Source: Pontibacter russatus | GTDB taxonomy: Bacteria > Bacteroidota > Bacteroidia > Cytophagales > Hymenobacteraceae | NCBI RefSeq assembly: GCF_009931655.1 | Contig: NZ_CP047984.1 | Location: forward strand, 124,001 to 188,000 | Reading direction: 5' to 3' | DNA length: 64,000 nt | In this document: piece after piece, positions 16,193 to 25,163 of the stretch | Numbering within the stretch: the first letter of the stretch is position 1 | Layout of the letters: every line of letters begins with the position of its first letter | Translations under genes and position numbers: made by a program | The notes under the pieces: model-generated | The model's input: the letters and a program-made list of their open reading frames with translations, nothing else | What the model was told of the DNA's origin: nothing | The model's database searches: none

Positions 16193-18733
16193 ATGATCCG
16201 AAAAATCGTCGTCACCCTGCTGTGCGTGCTAGCGGTACAGTTCCATGCCGCCTGTCAATCCAACGGAAAAGTAAATCCGGAGAAACTCAATATAACCTGG
16301 GAGGTGGTACAGGAAAAATACCAGAACAAACCGCAGACACTCTCCACGCTGACACTGCAGAACAGCGGTCAGCAACCGTTGCCGGCAAGCGGCTGGGCCC
16401 TTTACTTCCATGCCTCGCCCTCTTTCAAAGCTGATGGCGCCAATGCACCTGTTAAAATCGAGCACGTAAACGGCGACCTGCTCCGAATGGTGCCCACCGC
16501 GCAATTCAAAAGCCTGCCTGCCGGTGAATCCCGAAAAATCTCCGTTGTATCGGGCGGCCAGATGATCAACGCGTCGCGGGCTCCGGTTGGTTTCTACCTG
16601 GTGTGGGACGATAACAAAGCCAAGGGCTATACTGTAGGGAAAGTCACTTATGAAAAGCCTGCCAAAAACATGGTCGGCTGGATTGAGGCCAAAGACGTGT
16701 ACAAGCAGAATCAGGTCATCAAAGACATTCCGGTTGAGAAGCTGACAAAAGTTTTCCCCACGCCAGCTAACTATACCGAAACAGGCAAAGGCATTACGCT
16801 AACGCCAGCGGTGCCGATTGTGGCCGACAAAGCGTTCAGCAAAGAAGCAGCCCTGCTGACAGAATACCTGGGTCAGGTTTTCGGGCAGAAGCCTGCGGTG
16901 CAGCCAGCGGCCACCGGCAAAGCCATCCGGCTGCAGAAGAAGGAGGGCATGGGCCCGGAGGCATATGAACTGGAGGTAACGCCGCAGGGAGTGGTGATTT
17001 CGGCTACTACGCCAGCAGGTATATTTTACGGCACCCAGTCGCTGAAAGTGCTGGTGTCACCAACCGCACTCGCTTCCCCTCAGAAATTAGTGGAAATTGT
17101 GGGCGTGAAAGTGTCGGATGAGCCCCGCTTCGGCCACCGGGCCTTCATGATGGACGTGGCGCGCAATTTCCAGAAGAAGGACGAGGTGCTGAAAGTGCTG
17201 GACCTGATGGCGCTCTACAAACTCAACGTGCTGCACTTCCACTTCAGCGAGGACGAGGCCTGGCGACTGGAGATTCCTGGCCTGCCGGAACTGACGGAAG
17301 TGGGCAGTGAGCGCGGCCACACGATGGACGATGCGGAAAACCTGCAGCCTTCCTACGGCTCCGGCCCCGATGTGAACGCCTCCAGCGGTAGCGGCTACTA
17401 CTCTAAACAGGAGTTTATCGATATTCTGAAGCACGCCACCGCCCGGCATATAAAAGTGATTCCGGAGATAGAGACGCCGGGCCATGCCCGTGCCGCCATC
17501 AAATCGATGGATGCCCGTTACACGCGCCTGATGAAAGAGGGCAAAAAGGAGGAGGCGGAGCGCTACCTGCTCCGCGACCTGAACGATAAGTCGGAGTACC
17601 GCTCGGTGCAGAACTTCAACGACAACGTAATGGATGTGTCCCTGCCTTCGACGTACAACTTTCTGGAGAAAGTGACGGACGAAATACTGGCGATGTACAA
17701 AGAGGCGGGTGCGCCCATCGAGACGATACATTTCGGAGGCGATGAGGTGCCACCGGGGGTTTGGGAAAAATCGCCTGCGGCACAGAAACTGATTGCCGAC
17801 AACCCGAAGGTGAACAACACCGACGACCTGTGGTACTACTTCTTCGGGAATATAAACGATATGCTGAAGGAGCGTAACCTGTACCTGTCCGGCTGGGAGG
17901 AAATCGGGATGCGCAAAGTGCGCAAAGACGGCAAAATGACTTATATCGCCAATCCTGATTTCGCGAACGAGAACTTCCACGTGGATGTGTGGAACAACCT
18001 CGGCAACAACATCGACCTGGCTTACCGGCTGGCGAACGCGGGCTATAAGGTGGTGCTGACGAACGTGACGAACATGTACCTCGACCTGTCTTACCAGAAG
18101 GCATATGAGGAAACGGGGCTGAACTGGGGAGGCTACGTGGACGTGGACAAGCCGTTTTACTTTATCCCGTACGACTACATGAAAAATATGAAGGTGGACA
18201 CCGAGAACAACCCCATCAACCCCTCCATATATGCCGACAAGGTGCGCCTGACGGAGGAAGGCAGGAAGAACATTGTGGGGCTACAGGCACCGCTCTGGAC
18301 CGAAATGGTGACCACACCGGAGAAACTGGAGTATATGCTATTGCCCAAACTGCTGGGCCTAGCGGAGCGGGCGTGGGCTCCGGACCCGACCTGGGCCACT
18401 GAAAAAGAGGCTGCCAAAGCCGAAACACTGTATAACCAGGCCTGGTCGGAGTTTGTGAATGTGCTGGGCAAGCGCGAACTGCCGCGCCTGAGTTATTACC
18501 TCGATGGCTTTAACTACCGCATCCCGACAGCCGGAGCAGTAGTAAACAATGGCAAGGTGTCGGCCAACGTGCAGCTGCCGGGGCTGGCCATCCGGTACAC
18601 GACAGATGGCTCGGAGCCTACGGCCAAGAGCAAGGCCTATACCGGACCTATAGCAGAAAAGGGCACCATCAAGCTGCGTGTGTTTGACCCCGCTGGCCGG
18701 GGCGGCCGGGTAGTGACGGTTGAAAATAAGTAA
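16193..18733 (+). CDS. GH20 beta-N-acetylhexosaminidase, predicted lipoprotein
   Basis: An 846-residue chitobiase-type exo-hydrolase that removes terminal N-acetylglucosamine from chitooligosaccharides or glycans. The N-terminus is a lipoprotein signal with lipobox HAAC, so it is anchored in the outer membrane or periplasm. Order: a CHB_HEX carbohydrate-binding domain (about 30-165), the GH20 N-terminal domain, then the catalytic barrel with HFGGDEVPPGVW. Asp517 and Glu518 are the catalytic pair. The C-terminal domain has IRYTTDGSEPTAKSKAYTGP, a chitobiase C-terminal or FN3-like module. Length and order match the Serratia chitobiase type. It is followed closely by the SelW-like gene. Confidence 0.94.
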   Translation: MIRKIVVTLLCVLAVQFHAACQSNGKVNPEKLNITWEVVQEKYQNKPQTLSTLTLQNSGQQPLPASGWALYFHASPSFKADGANAPVKIEHVNGDLLRMVPTAQFKSLPAGESRKISVVSGGQMINASRAPVGFYLVWDDNKAKGYTVGKVTYEKPAKNMVGWIEAKDVYKQNQVIKDIPVEKLTKVFPTPANYTETGKGITLTPAVPIVADKAFSKEAALLTEYLGQVFGQKPAVQPAATGKAIRLQKKEGMGPEAYELEVTPQGVVISATTPAGIFYGTQSLKVLVSPTALASPQKLVEIVGVKVSDEPRFGHRAFMMDVARNFQKKDEVLKVLDLMALYKLNVLHFHFSEDEAWRLEIPGLPELTEVGSERGHTMDDAENLQPSYGSGPDVNASSGSGYYSKQEFIDILKHATARHIKVIPEIETPGHARAAIKSMDARYTRLMKEGKKEEAERYLLRDLNDKSEYRSVQNFNDNVMDVSLPSTYNFLEKVTDEILAMYKEAGAPIETIHFGGDEVPPGVWEKSPAAQKLIADNPKVNNTDDLWYYFFGNINDMLKERNLYLSGWEEIGMRKVRKDGKMTYIANPDFANENFHVDVWNNLGNNIDLAYRLANAGYKVVLTNVTNMYLDLSYQKAYEETGLNWGGYVDVDKPFYFIPYDYMKNMKVDTENNPINPSIYADKVRLTEEGRKNIVGLQAPLWTEMVTTPEKLEYMLLPKLLGLAERAWAPDPTWATEKEAAKAETLYNQAWSEFVNVLGKRELPRLSYYLDGFNYRIPTAGAVVNNGKVSANVQLPGLAIRYTTDGSEPTAKSKAYTGPIAEKGTIKLRVFDPAGRGGRVVTVENK

Positions 18734-18766
18734 GAAGTTCCTCCGACTCAATTTTATGTACAGCAT

Positions 18767-19045
18767 ATGGCGTCTCCACGCGTTGAGATAAACTACTGCA
18801 CCCAGTGCCGCTGGCTGATGCGGGCGGCCTGGATGGCGCAGGAACTCCTGACCACGTTTGAGGCAGAAATAGGGGAGGTGGCCCTGTTGCCGGGCACGGG
18901 CGGTGTGTTTGAGGTGCGCCTGAATGGTGAACTTATATATTCGCGGAAAGAGGCGGGGCGTTTCCCGGAATCCAAGGAGCTGAAGCAATTGGTTCGGGAT
19001 CGCATTGCCCCGGACCGGCCACTGGGCCACAGCGACAGCAAGTAA
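18767..19045 (+). CDS. SelT/SelW/SelH (Rdx) family selenoprotein-like thioredoxin-fold protein
   Basis: A 92-residue Rdx family protein. It has the redox motif CTQC in the context EINYCTQCRWL, a second strand pair (VALLPGTGGVFEVRLNGELIYSR) and the closing RFPESKELKQLVRDRI helix, all family signatures. Both positions of the CxxC are Cys codons, so no selenocysteine is used. The role is probably thiol redox. It lies 33 nt after the hexosaminidase and may be cotranscribed, though the functional link is unclear. Confidence 0.88.
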   Translation: MASPRVEINYCTQCRWLMRAAWMAQELLTTFEAEIGEVALLPGTGGVFEVRLNGELIYSRKEAGRFPESKELKQLVRDRIAPDRPLGHSDSK

Positions 19046-19065
19046 AAAACTGTGCCTGTACAGCC

Positions 19066-19116
19066 TATATATAAAGCCGGCGGCTCCTAACAAAGGAGCC
19101 GCCGGCTTTATATATA
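19066..19116. terminator. Long bidirectional terminator between the SelW-like and YsnF genes
   Basis: A 23-bp perfect stem with a 5-nt loop. The GC-rich core AAAGCCGGCGGCTCCT is extended on both sides by TATATA, so the terminator and the TATATA signature form one dyad. It serves convergent genes. Confidence 0.9.
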
Positions 19117-19129
19117 AATTGCTGATTGA

Positions 19130-20014
19130 CTACAGCGTGTGCGGACGGTTCGGGTCACCCGCTGCCCTACGTCTTCTCAGTTCCTCATCTGTCAGGTCAT
19201 CATCTGAATCGAGGGGAGTTCTGCGGTTTCTCAGCTCGTTTTCGTTGAGCTTGTCTACCTCTACGTCAGTCTTGCGTACAGTTTCGTGGATATCCTCCAC
19301 GTGCTCTTCCACGTCTTTCCTGATGCGCACCTCTTCCACTACACGCGCTTCCTTGTCCACCATCGGCACCTCGGCATGTTCAGTCAGGGAAATGTCGCCT
19401 TCCTTAAAGCTGTTCATGTCAGCTTCAGTGGCAGGACGGTTTACGGGTCTGCGCTCTACCTCCACATGCTCTTCGCGCAGTCGCAGGTGCTCCTCTACCG
19501 GGCGCTCGATGATGCGGCTGCGCACGCGCACCCCGCCCGTTTCCACTTCGCGCTTGCCTACGTGCAGGTTCTCCTCTATAATCGGAATGGATTTATCGGT
19601 CGAGGCTGTATCCATATCCCTCCTGGAGGTGTCGGTGGCTGCGGCGCCTGCTGTGCCCACTGCACCAGCGGTATAGCCTGATGCGCGCTCGTCCAGGTTC
19701 ACGGCACCATACTCATCCATGATGTCGGCGGCGCGCCCAGCCTCCATGGCGGAGGTAGCATGCACCGTCACCACAGAGCCGTTCCGGGCGTAGCGGGAGT
19801 AATGATCGCTCTTATCGTCAGTCCCGAAGAGGCTTCGGAAGAAATCTCCGATGCTGTCGTGGTCGTCATCCTCGTCTCTATATCCTGCTGTGTTGGAGGC
19901 TGTCTGCGGAGACACATCAATGCGGTCTCTTGTAAAACCACCTGATACTAAGTGCTGCACGGCGGTTTGCGCCTCCCTTGAATTATCGAAAACTCCTACT
20001 ACTGTATGTGACAT
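19130..20014 (-). CDS. General stress protein with YsnF/AvaK domain (DUF2382)
   Basis: A 294-residue, very acidic and basic stress protein. The N-terminal part (TVVGVFDNSREAQTAVQHLVSGGF) is a general-stress-protein-17M-like module. A low-complexity linker follows. The C-terminal YsnF/AvaK domain has IPIIEENLHVGKREVETGGVRV and then the repeated EEH.EVERRPVNRP and EEVRIRKDVEE patterns. The C-terminus is rich in Asp, Glu and Arg. In other bacteria such proteins are induced by desiccation, heat or osmotic stress. Nothing in the sequence shows its own regulation. Confidence 0.85.
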   Translation of the reverse strand: MSHTVVGVFDNSREAQTAVQHLVSGGFTRDRIDVSPQTASNTAGYRDEDDDHDSIGDFFRSLFGTDDKSDHYSRYARNGSVVTVHATSAMEAGRAADIMDEYGAVNLDERASGYTAGAVGTAGAAATDTSRRDMDTASTDKSIPIIEENLHVGKREVETGGVRVRSRIIERPVEEHLRLREEHVEVERRPVNRPATEADMNSFKEGDISLTEHAEVPMVDKEARVVEEVRIRKDVEEHVEDIHETVRKTDVEVDKLNENELRNRRTPLDSDDDLTDEELRRRRAAGDPNRPHTL

Positions 20015-20674
20015 AATCTTTCTATTAAAATGTTAAGTTTGTTTCCGGCGATAATGCAGCTATATACACACCCATACTAGCGCCATATTGGTTTAGTTAA
20101 AATTCTTAGCTATTCATACGCACGGTATTCGGGATGGTTTTTATAATTATAATTAACGAATAAGTTGAATATAGGTATTTTACAGAATCACGCCCACCTG
20201 TTTATACCTTAGCTGCATCCAGCGCTTTATATATAATAAATACAAATTTATATATACAGGGGCGAGGCTGCGATGTAAGATGCACGAGGGACGAGAGGGA
20301 GCCTTTTGTCTTTGGCGGAAGCCTGTGCAAGGCTATAAAGGCTATATATACTACTTACACAAAAGCTATCTTTGCCCTGCTTCGAAGGGGTTGAGGGGAT
20401 GATTGCACCTGTGAACAATCTATAATGGCTATATTTGAAGGTATTTACTATCAGGCCAGGGTTGCTTTGGCACTTCCAGCCGCCTCTCATCCCCCTGCTC
20501 CCTTGAAAGGGGGACTTTCTCACACTGCTTATTCTTTTGCGTAAGTCCTAAAATACTACTTCAAGGGCAGTCGTCAATTTAAACAGCAGAGCCGCTCCCG
20601 GATGGGCAGCGGCTCTGATTGATTATCCTGCTGCAGCAAAACAAACAGGAGGCGCAACTGGATGCACTATATTA
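20015..20674. repeat. Long spacer with degenerate intergenic repeat
   Basis: About 660 bp without a convincing gene. From roughly 20260 to 20530 the sequence is a mosaic that includes TGCTTCGAAGGGGTTGAGGG and, oppositely oriented, CTCATCCCCCTGCTCCC followed by TTGAAAGGGGGA. These resemble dispersed repeats common in Bacteroidota spacers. A 91-codon minus-strand frame through it looks spurious. The first 200 bp are AT-rich and may hold the YsnF promoter. At its right end is the terminator of the next gene. Confidence 0.5.
20587..20617 (-). terminator. Hairpin terminator after the SDR gene (20675-21391)
   Basis: Stem CAGAGCCGCT / AGCGGCTCTG with an 11-nt loop. The T-run after it on the minus strand is weak. 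Confidence 0.55.
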
Positions 20675-21391
20675 TCACGGATTGGTTGACCACAGGCCAG
20701 CTTCCTTGACGAAGACGCGGCGGTTCAGCTTCAGCTGGCCGATGATAAACTCCGCCAGGTCTTCCGGGTGCATCACACGCTCGGGGTCTCCGCTGATCAG
20801 GTTGTTGCTCTGTGCCAGTTCCGTCACCACGGTGCTGGGCGTCAGCGCGCTGACGCGGATGTTGTGTTTCCGAACTTCCTGCATTAGCGATTCCGTCAGG
20901 CCGATGACCCCGAACTTGGAGGCGCTGTAGGCGCTCGTCATGGCCGCCCCACGTTGGCCGGCCGTAGAAGAGATGTTGATGATGTCGCCGGTGGAGCGCG
21001 CTATCATGTCGGGCAGCACGGCGCGGGTTGTATAGTAAACGCCCATCAGATTCACCTGTATGTTCAACTCCCACTCGTCCGGCTCCAACTCCAGAAACTT
21101 TCCGAATATGGCCGTACCGGCATTGTTGATCAGAATGTCGATTGGGCCTAACGCCTGCTTTGCCTGTGCTACCCCGCTCTTCACTTCACTTATATCCGCC
21201 ACGTTGGCAGTGACGGCGGCGGCACGCACACCAAGGGCTGTTACCTCGTCGGCAACTTCTTTCAGCTGGCTTTCGGTGCGGGCGAGCAGCCCCACATGCA
21301 CGCCTTCTGCGGCCAATGCCACGGCTACGGCCCGGCCAATGCCTTTGCCTGCGCCCGTGACGAGCGCAACTTTTCCTGCTAATGACTCCAT
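20675..21391 (-). CDS. SDR family oxidoreductase, FabG-like
   Basis: A 238-residue classical short-chain dehydrogenase. The NAD(P)-binding TGAGKGIG is near residue 13, NNAG near 90, and the catalytic Ser-Tyr-Lys set is in [20 protein letters not shown]. Length and motifs resemble 3-oxoacyl-ACP reductase, but the gene is not in a fatty-acid cluster, so another ketone or alcohol substrate is equally likely. It begins about 110 nt from the stop of the tyrA gene on the same strand. Confidence 0.85.
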   Translation of the reverse strand: MESLAGKVALVTGAGKGIGRAVAVALAAEGVHVGLLARTESQLKEVADEVTALGVRAAAVTANVADISEVKSGVAQAKQALGPIDILINNAGTAIFGKFLELEPDEWELNIQVNLMGVYYTTRAVLPDMIARSTGDIINISSTAGQRGAAMTSAYSASKFGVIGLTESLMQEVRKHNIRVSALTPSTVVTELAQSNNLISGDPERVMHPEDLAEFIIGQLKLNRRVFVKEAGLWSTNP

Positions 21392-21500
21392 CTTCTATCT
21401 CTTAATGTTCAACGTAAATGTTTGTAGCTACAAATATACGGTGTGGAAACTTTTAAGATACCGCTAAAAGCAGCAAAGAAGGGAAGGGGTCGGGAGGAAC

Positions 21501-22343
21501 TCAGCCCAGAATGCGTCTTATCTCGTTGGCTTTCTCCATCAGCGCTTTTGTCTGCCCCTCGCGGTCGGCATCAATGGCCTCCTTAAACTGCTGCAGCTGC
21601 GCGATGTATCCTGCCAGCGCCTCCGACACGTTTTTTCGGTTCTGGCTGAAAATCGGGCCCCACATCTCGGGCGAGCTTTTGGCAAGCCGAACGGTGGAGG
21701 AGAACCCGCTGCCCGCCATATCGAATATGTTTTTCTCGTTTTTTTCCTTGTCCAGCACGGTCAGTCCGAGGGCGAAGGAGCTGATGTGGCTCAGGTGCGA
21801 CACGTAGGCAAAGTGCAGGTCGTGCTCGGCGGCGGGCATATACCGCAGTTGCATGTCCAGCATGCGGCAAAGCTGCTCAACCCGCGCCAGGGCGGCAGGG
21901 GCGGATTTTTCCCGCTCGCAGATGATCATGGTCTTGCCCTCCAGCAGCGCCGCAAAGGCTGCCTCCGGGCCAGAGTACTCCGTACCGGCTATAGGGTGGG
22001 TGGCCACATACTGCCCGCGCTTCGGGTGCGCCGCCACCGCCTGGCAAAGCTGTTCTTTTGTTGAACCGAAGTCCATGAGCACGGCACCTTCCGGCAACAT
22101 ATCCAGCACTGCGGGCAGTTGCTCCAGAATGACGTTTACGGGCGTTGCCAGCACCACTACATCCGCTTTGGCAATGGCCTCCCGCAGTGGCAGTATCTTG
22201 TCGGCTATATGCATGGAAAGCGCCTGCGCCGCGTGCTTCGGGTTGTTGTCAACGCCATATATGGTCACGGGCGCGCCTCTGGCTTTCAGGCCCAAAGCAA
22301 AAGATCCTCCCAAAAGGCCAAGGCCAATAATGCTGATGTTCAT
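21501..22343 (-). CDS. tyrA: Prephenate dehydrogenase (TyrA family)
   Basis: TyrA oxidatively decarboxylates prephenate to 4-hydroxyphenylpyruvate in tyrosine synthesis. From ATG 22343 the protein is 280 residues and starts MNISIIGLGLLGGSFALGL, the Rossmann nucleotide-binding motif. VDNNPKHAAQAL, VVLATPVN, ATHPIAGTEYSGPEAA (the prephenate-binding His and Gly-rich segment) and the helical dimerisation half with the FSSTVRLAKSSPEMW block are all typical. A longer frame from 22415 would add 24 unrelated residues. There is no ACT domain. Confidence 0.93.
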   Translation of the reverse strand: MNISIIGLGLLGGSFALGLKARGAPVTIYGVDNNPKHAAQALSMHIADKILPLREAIAKADVVVLATPVNVILEQLPAVLDMLPEGAVLMDFGSTKEQLCQAVAAHPKRGQYVATHPIAGTEYSGPEAAFAALLEGKTMIICEREKSAPAALARVEQLCRMLDMQLRYMPAAEHDLHFAYVSHLSHISSFALGLTVLDKEKNEKNIFDMAGSGFSSTVRLAKSSPEMWGPIFSQNRKNVSEALAGYIAQLQQFKEAIDADREGQTKALMEKANEIRRILG

Positions 22344-22569
22344 GGTGTTATGAATGGTGCGAAAGTCTGGAAATTCACCTGCTCGGGAGGTGGCTTGCCA
22401 GACCAGTTCCTGCAAATGTAAGATGATTTGATGTATTTCCGGCCCTAAACCCGGCTAAAGAGGAGCGACCCTGTAAGGATGACGGAAGAAATTATTTTGG
22501 AGAAGCGTGCAGCAGCCTTCTCATATATAGATTCCTTACTGGAAGTGTTGGGGCTATATATGGCTTGTT

Positions 22570-23385
22570 TTAGCCAAGCAGGCTGCTTTGCAGGCGGTCC
22601 AGCAGGGGGTGCTGCGTAGGGAGTTCTGATTCTTCCAGGCGGCCAACGGCTCTGATGCCGGTGACGTTGGCGGCAAACACAACGTTTGCCCGGCCTAGCT
22701 GCTCGACGGTGGCGCTGCATTCTTCTACTTTCACCTGCTGCTGTAGGCACCACCTGAGGATGCTGCGCCGCAGCACGCCGTTGATGCAGCCTGTCTCCAA
22801 CGGCGGCGTGCATAAAGCGTCGCCCTGTATCCAAAACACATTGGCAGCTGTAAACTCCGAAACAGTGCTCTGCCGGTCGAGGAGGAGCATATCGTCTTTG
22901 CCGTGCGCTTTTTTCTCCAGCCCCGCCTGCACATATACGGGCGCATTGGGGCCTTTAAAGTGGGAGAGAGGGGAGTAGAGCGTATGGGTTTGCCGGCACA
23001 CGCCCACCTGCAGGGGCAAGTTATATATGGCTTCAGTGGGCTGTGCCGCGGCCAGCCAGTCTACATTATTTGTTTCGGGGGTATACAAACCGGCACCGGC
23101 ACGCCAGACTTTCAGTTTCAGCCTGCCATGCGCCAGCGCGTGCTGTTGCGTTGCCAGTTCCAGCAGCCTTTCCGTTAATTCCGATGAAAAAAACAGCGGT
23201 GGCAGCTGCAGTTGTAAGGCCCGCGCCGCCTCCTGCATGCGCTGCTCGTGCGCCTCCCAGAAACGCAGCCTGCCCTGCCGGATGATGATTGTCTCGAAGA
23301 AGCCGTCGTTGTACTGGAAAGCCCTGTTGGAGAGCGGCAGCCGCAGTTCGTCGTCGGTTACTATGTGGTTGTTGAAGAGCAGCAA
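22570..23385 (-). CDS. Aminotransferase class IV, probable aminodeoxychorismate lyase
   Basis: A 271-residue fold-type IV PLP enzyme if it starts at TTG 23385 (then LLLFNNHIV); the frame runs back to 23430 but without family-like sequence. Key features are RAFQYNDGFFETI with the Phe/Glu motif, GRLKLKVWRAGAG, HFKGPNAPVYVQA with a Lys and Asn pair near the usual PLP position, and LLLDRQSTVSEFTAANVFW near the C-terminal domain. It could be 4-amino-4-deoxychorismate lyase (folate) or a branched-chain aminotransferase. The context beside tyrA favours chorismate chemistry. Confidence 0.78.
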   Translation of the reverse strand: MLLFNNHIVTDDELRLPLSNRAFQYNDGFFETIIIRQGRLRFWEAHEQRMQEAARALQLQLPPLFFSSELTERLLELATQQHALAHGRLKLKVWRAGAGLYTPETNNVDWLAAAQPTEAIYNLPLQVGVCRQTHTLYSPLSHFKGPNAPVYVQAGLEKKAHGKDDMLLLDRQSTVSEFTAANVFWIQGDALCTPPLETGCINGVLRRSILRWCLQQQVKVEECSATVEQLGRANVVFAANVTGIRAVGRLEESELPTQHPLLDRLQSSLLG

Positions 23386-23649
23386 ACGGAGGCAGTTTAA
23401 ATAGATGATGATGTGCCAAAGATAAGACAAGCGCCAGCACCCACAAACTATATCCGGCGAAGATTGTTATCGTAGTAAGCAAAGAAAAGCAAGTGACAGG
23501 TGTCAGGACAAAGGACTTTCCATATTCAGGACAAAGAACTTTCCATATGTAGATGTAGGATCCTGATAAAAAATTTTCTTTGTGCTGCAACTACCCGCTT
23601 TCAACAACAGGATTTAACCATGCATCAAAACGAATCAGCAGAAACAAAA

Positions 23650-24327
23650 ATGCTTATGGCTTACCCGAAACTATATCTTTTATTACCGCTCTTCTTTCTT
23701 TTCGCCTCCTGTTCGGAGGCCAGTACCGAGCGCCTGTCCAACAGTGAGGCAGCAGCGGAACAGGCGACACTGGACACAACGGGTTTGGCCAGGGCCACCT
23801 TTGCCGGGGGGTGTTTCTGGTGTACAGAGGCTTACTTTGAGCGCCTGCAGGGCGTGGAGGCGGTCGAGTCGGGCTATTCTGGCGGCAAGAAACCTAACCC
23901 GACTTACGAAGAAGTGAGCGCGGGCGCCACAGATTACGCGGAGGCGGTGCAGGTGTATTATAACCCGGAGGAGATCACGTATCAGCAGTTGCTGGAAGTG
24001 TTTTTCGCCACCCACGACCCCACCACGCTGAACAGGCAGGGCCCTGACTACGGAAAGCAGTACCGCTCCATCGTGTTTTACCGCACCCCGGAGGAGGAGC
24101 GGATGGTGCGGGCGTATGTGCAGCAACTGGAAGAGACAGGCACTTACCGCAACAGCATCGTGACGAAGATACAGCCCTTCAGAAAGTTCTGGGAGGCGGA
24201 AGCGTACCACCAGGATTACTACCGCCTAAACCCCAACGACCCCTATGTGCAGTCGGTGGCGCGGCCCAAGGTGCTGAAGTTCGAGTCTGCTTACAGTCAG
24301 CTGCTCAAGCCCGAATACAGGAAATGA
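23650..24327 (+). CDS. msrA: Peptide-methionine (S)-S-oxide reductase, lipoprotein form
   Basis: MsrA repairs methionine-S-sulfoxide in proteins. The catalytic motif GCFWC has Cys55 and Cys58 by my numbering from ATG 23650. ESGYSGGKKPNPTYEEVSAGATDYAEAVQV and HDPTTLNRQGPDYGKQYRS follow, then IQPFRKFWEAEAYHQDYY. The N-terminus is a lipoprotein signal with lipobox FASC, so the enzyme probably works in the periplasm. A longer frame from 23500 or 23620 exists, but the signal starts about 23650-23656. There is no MsrB fusion. It lies 70 nt from the holin-like gene. Confidence 0.92.
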   Translation: MLMAYPKLYLLLPLFFLFASCSEASTERLSNSEAAAEQATLDTTGLARATFAGGCFWCTEAYFERLQGVEAVESGYSGGKKPNPTYEEVSAGATDYAEAVQVYYNPEEITYQQLLEVFFATHDPTTLNRQGPDYGKQYRSIVFYRTPEEERMVRAYVQQLEETGTYRNSIVTKIQPFRKFWEAEAYHQDYYRLNPNDPYVQSVARPKVLKFESAYSQLLKPEYRK

Positions 24328-24400
24328 AACACTTTGACTATCAAATTTCGCCAGTCACTCGTAGTATAATCCTATACAGACACATACAACCAAAACTATG

Positions 24401-24799
24401 ATGGGATTCATTGTCAATCTACTCGTAAGCGCGGCCGTCATCTTGCTGATGTCCTATGCTTTGTCCAGTGTACATGTTAAAAGCTTTGGCACGGCCCTAT
24501 GGGTGGCTTTTCTGGTGGGTATCCTGAACGCCACCATCGGCTGGATACTCCGGGGCATCTTCAACCTCGTGTCTTTCTTTCTGCTGGAGGCCATCGTCTC
24601 GCTGATCGTCACGGCCATTGTCATCAAGCTGGTGGACATGCTTGTCAGCAACTTTAAAGTGGATGGCTTCCTGCCAGCCCTGCTCATTGCCCTTGCAACA
24701 GCCATCGCCGTTGCCGCGGTAGGTTACCTGATGGGCGGAAGCGATGGCTATGCCATGTTGCAGCACAGCATTCAGCACACTGCCTTAGCCTTTAGGTAA
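24401..24799 (+). CDS. Small four-helix membrane protein, holin-4_2-like
   Basis: A 132-residue very hydrophobic protein with four predicted transmembrane helices and short loops. GILNATIGWILRGIFNLVSFF and the symmetrical layout fit the Mycobacterium-phage holin 4_2 superfamily, which is widespread as chromosomal membrane proteins of unknown function. There are no phage genes nearby. The start is MMGF; I use the second Met. It ends before a terminator. Confidence 0.75.
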   Translation: MGFIVNLLVSAAVILLMSYALSSVHVKSFGTALWVAFLVGILNATIGWILRGIFNLVSFFLLEAIVSLIVTAIVIKLVDMLVSNFKVDGFLPALLIALATAIAVAAVGYLMGGSDGYAMLQHSIQHTALAFR

Positions 24800-24824
24800 G
24801 CTGAGGGAGGTTTGCAAACTGTAG

Positions 24825-24857
24825 AACCGGCACCCTATACAGGGTGCCGGTTTTTAT
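24825..24857 (+). terminator. Terminator after the holin-like gene
   Basis: Stem AACCGGCACCCT / AGGGTGCCGG with a 4-nt loop, then TTTTTATAT. Confidence 0.85.
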
Positions 24858-25163
24858 ATGTCTGTATAGCTGCTGCACTGCGTCAGAAGAAGCGTTGCGG
24901 AAGTATATATAAAAGCACCCATGCATGCAGGTTTATCACACCTGGTTTTCCCAAAATGTCAGTTATTCGTTTTTATTATTAGTAATAAGATAATATTATG
25001 GCGCCTTTACTTTATATATCGAAAGCTGTGCATTAGTTTTGCGCCACCTATGCCGGGCCAGATGACCATTTGCCAAAATTTGCATTGTCCGTAATGGATA
25101 TAGCCATAATATTCCGGTCTGAAGCTCCGCAGGTTTCCACATCTATCACCTAAAGAAATTAGA
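24858..25163. other. Spacer upstream of the GapN-like gene
   Basis: About 300 bp of AT-rich DNA without a credible ORF. At 25034-25041 TAGTTTTG fits the -7 consensus TAnnTTTG, about 120 nt before the next start codon. I see no strong -33 box. Confidence 0.4.

Noticed and set aside
20248..20523. A 91-codon minus-strand ORF in the long spacer
   Set aside because: It lies across degenerate repeat sequence, has no family-like motif and no gene-like composition; treated as spacer.
24401..24799. The holin-like protein as a prophage remnant
   Set aside because: No other phage gene is near, and such membrane proteins are common in chromosomes.
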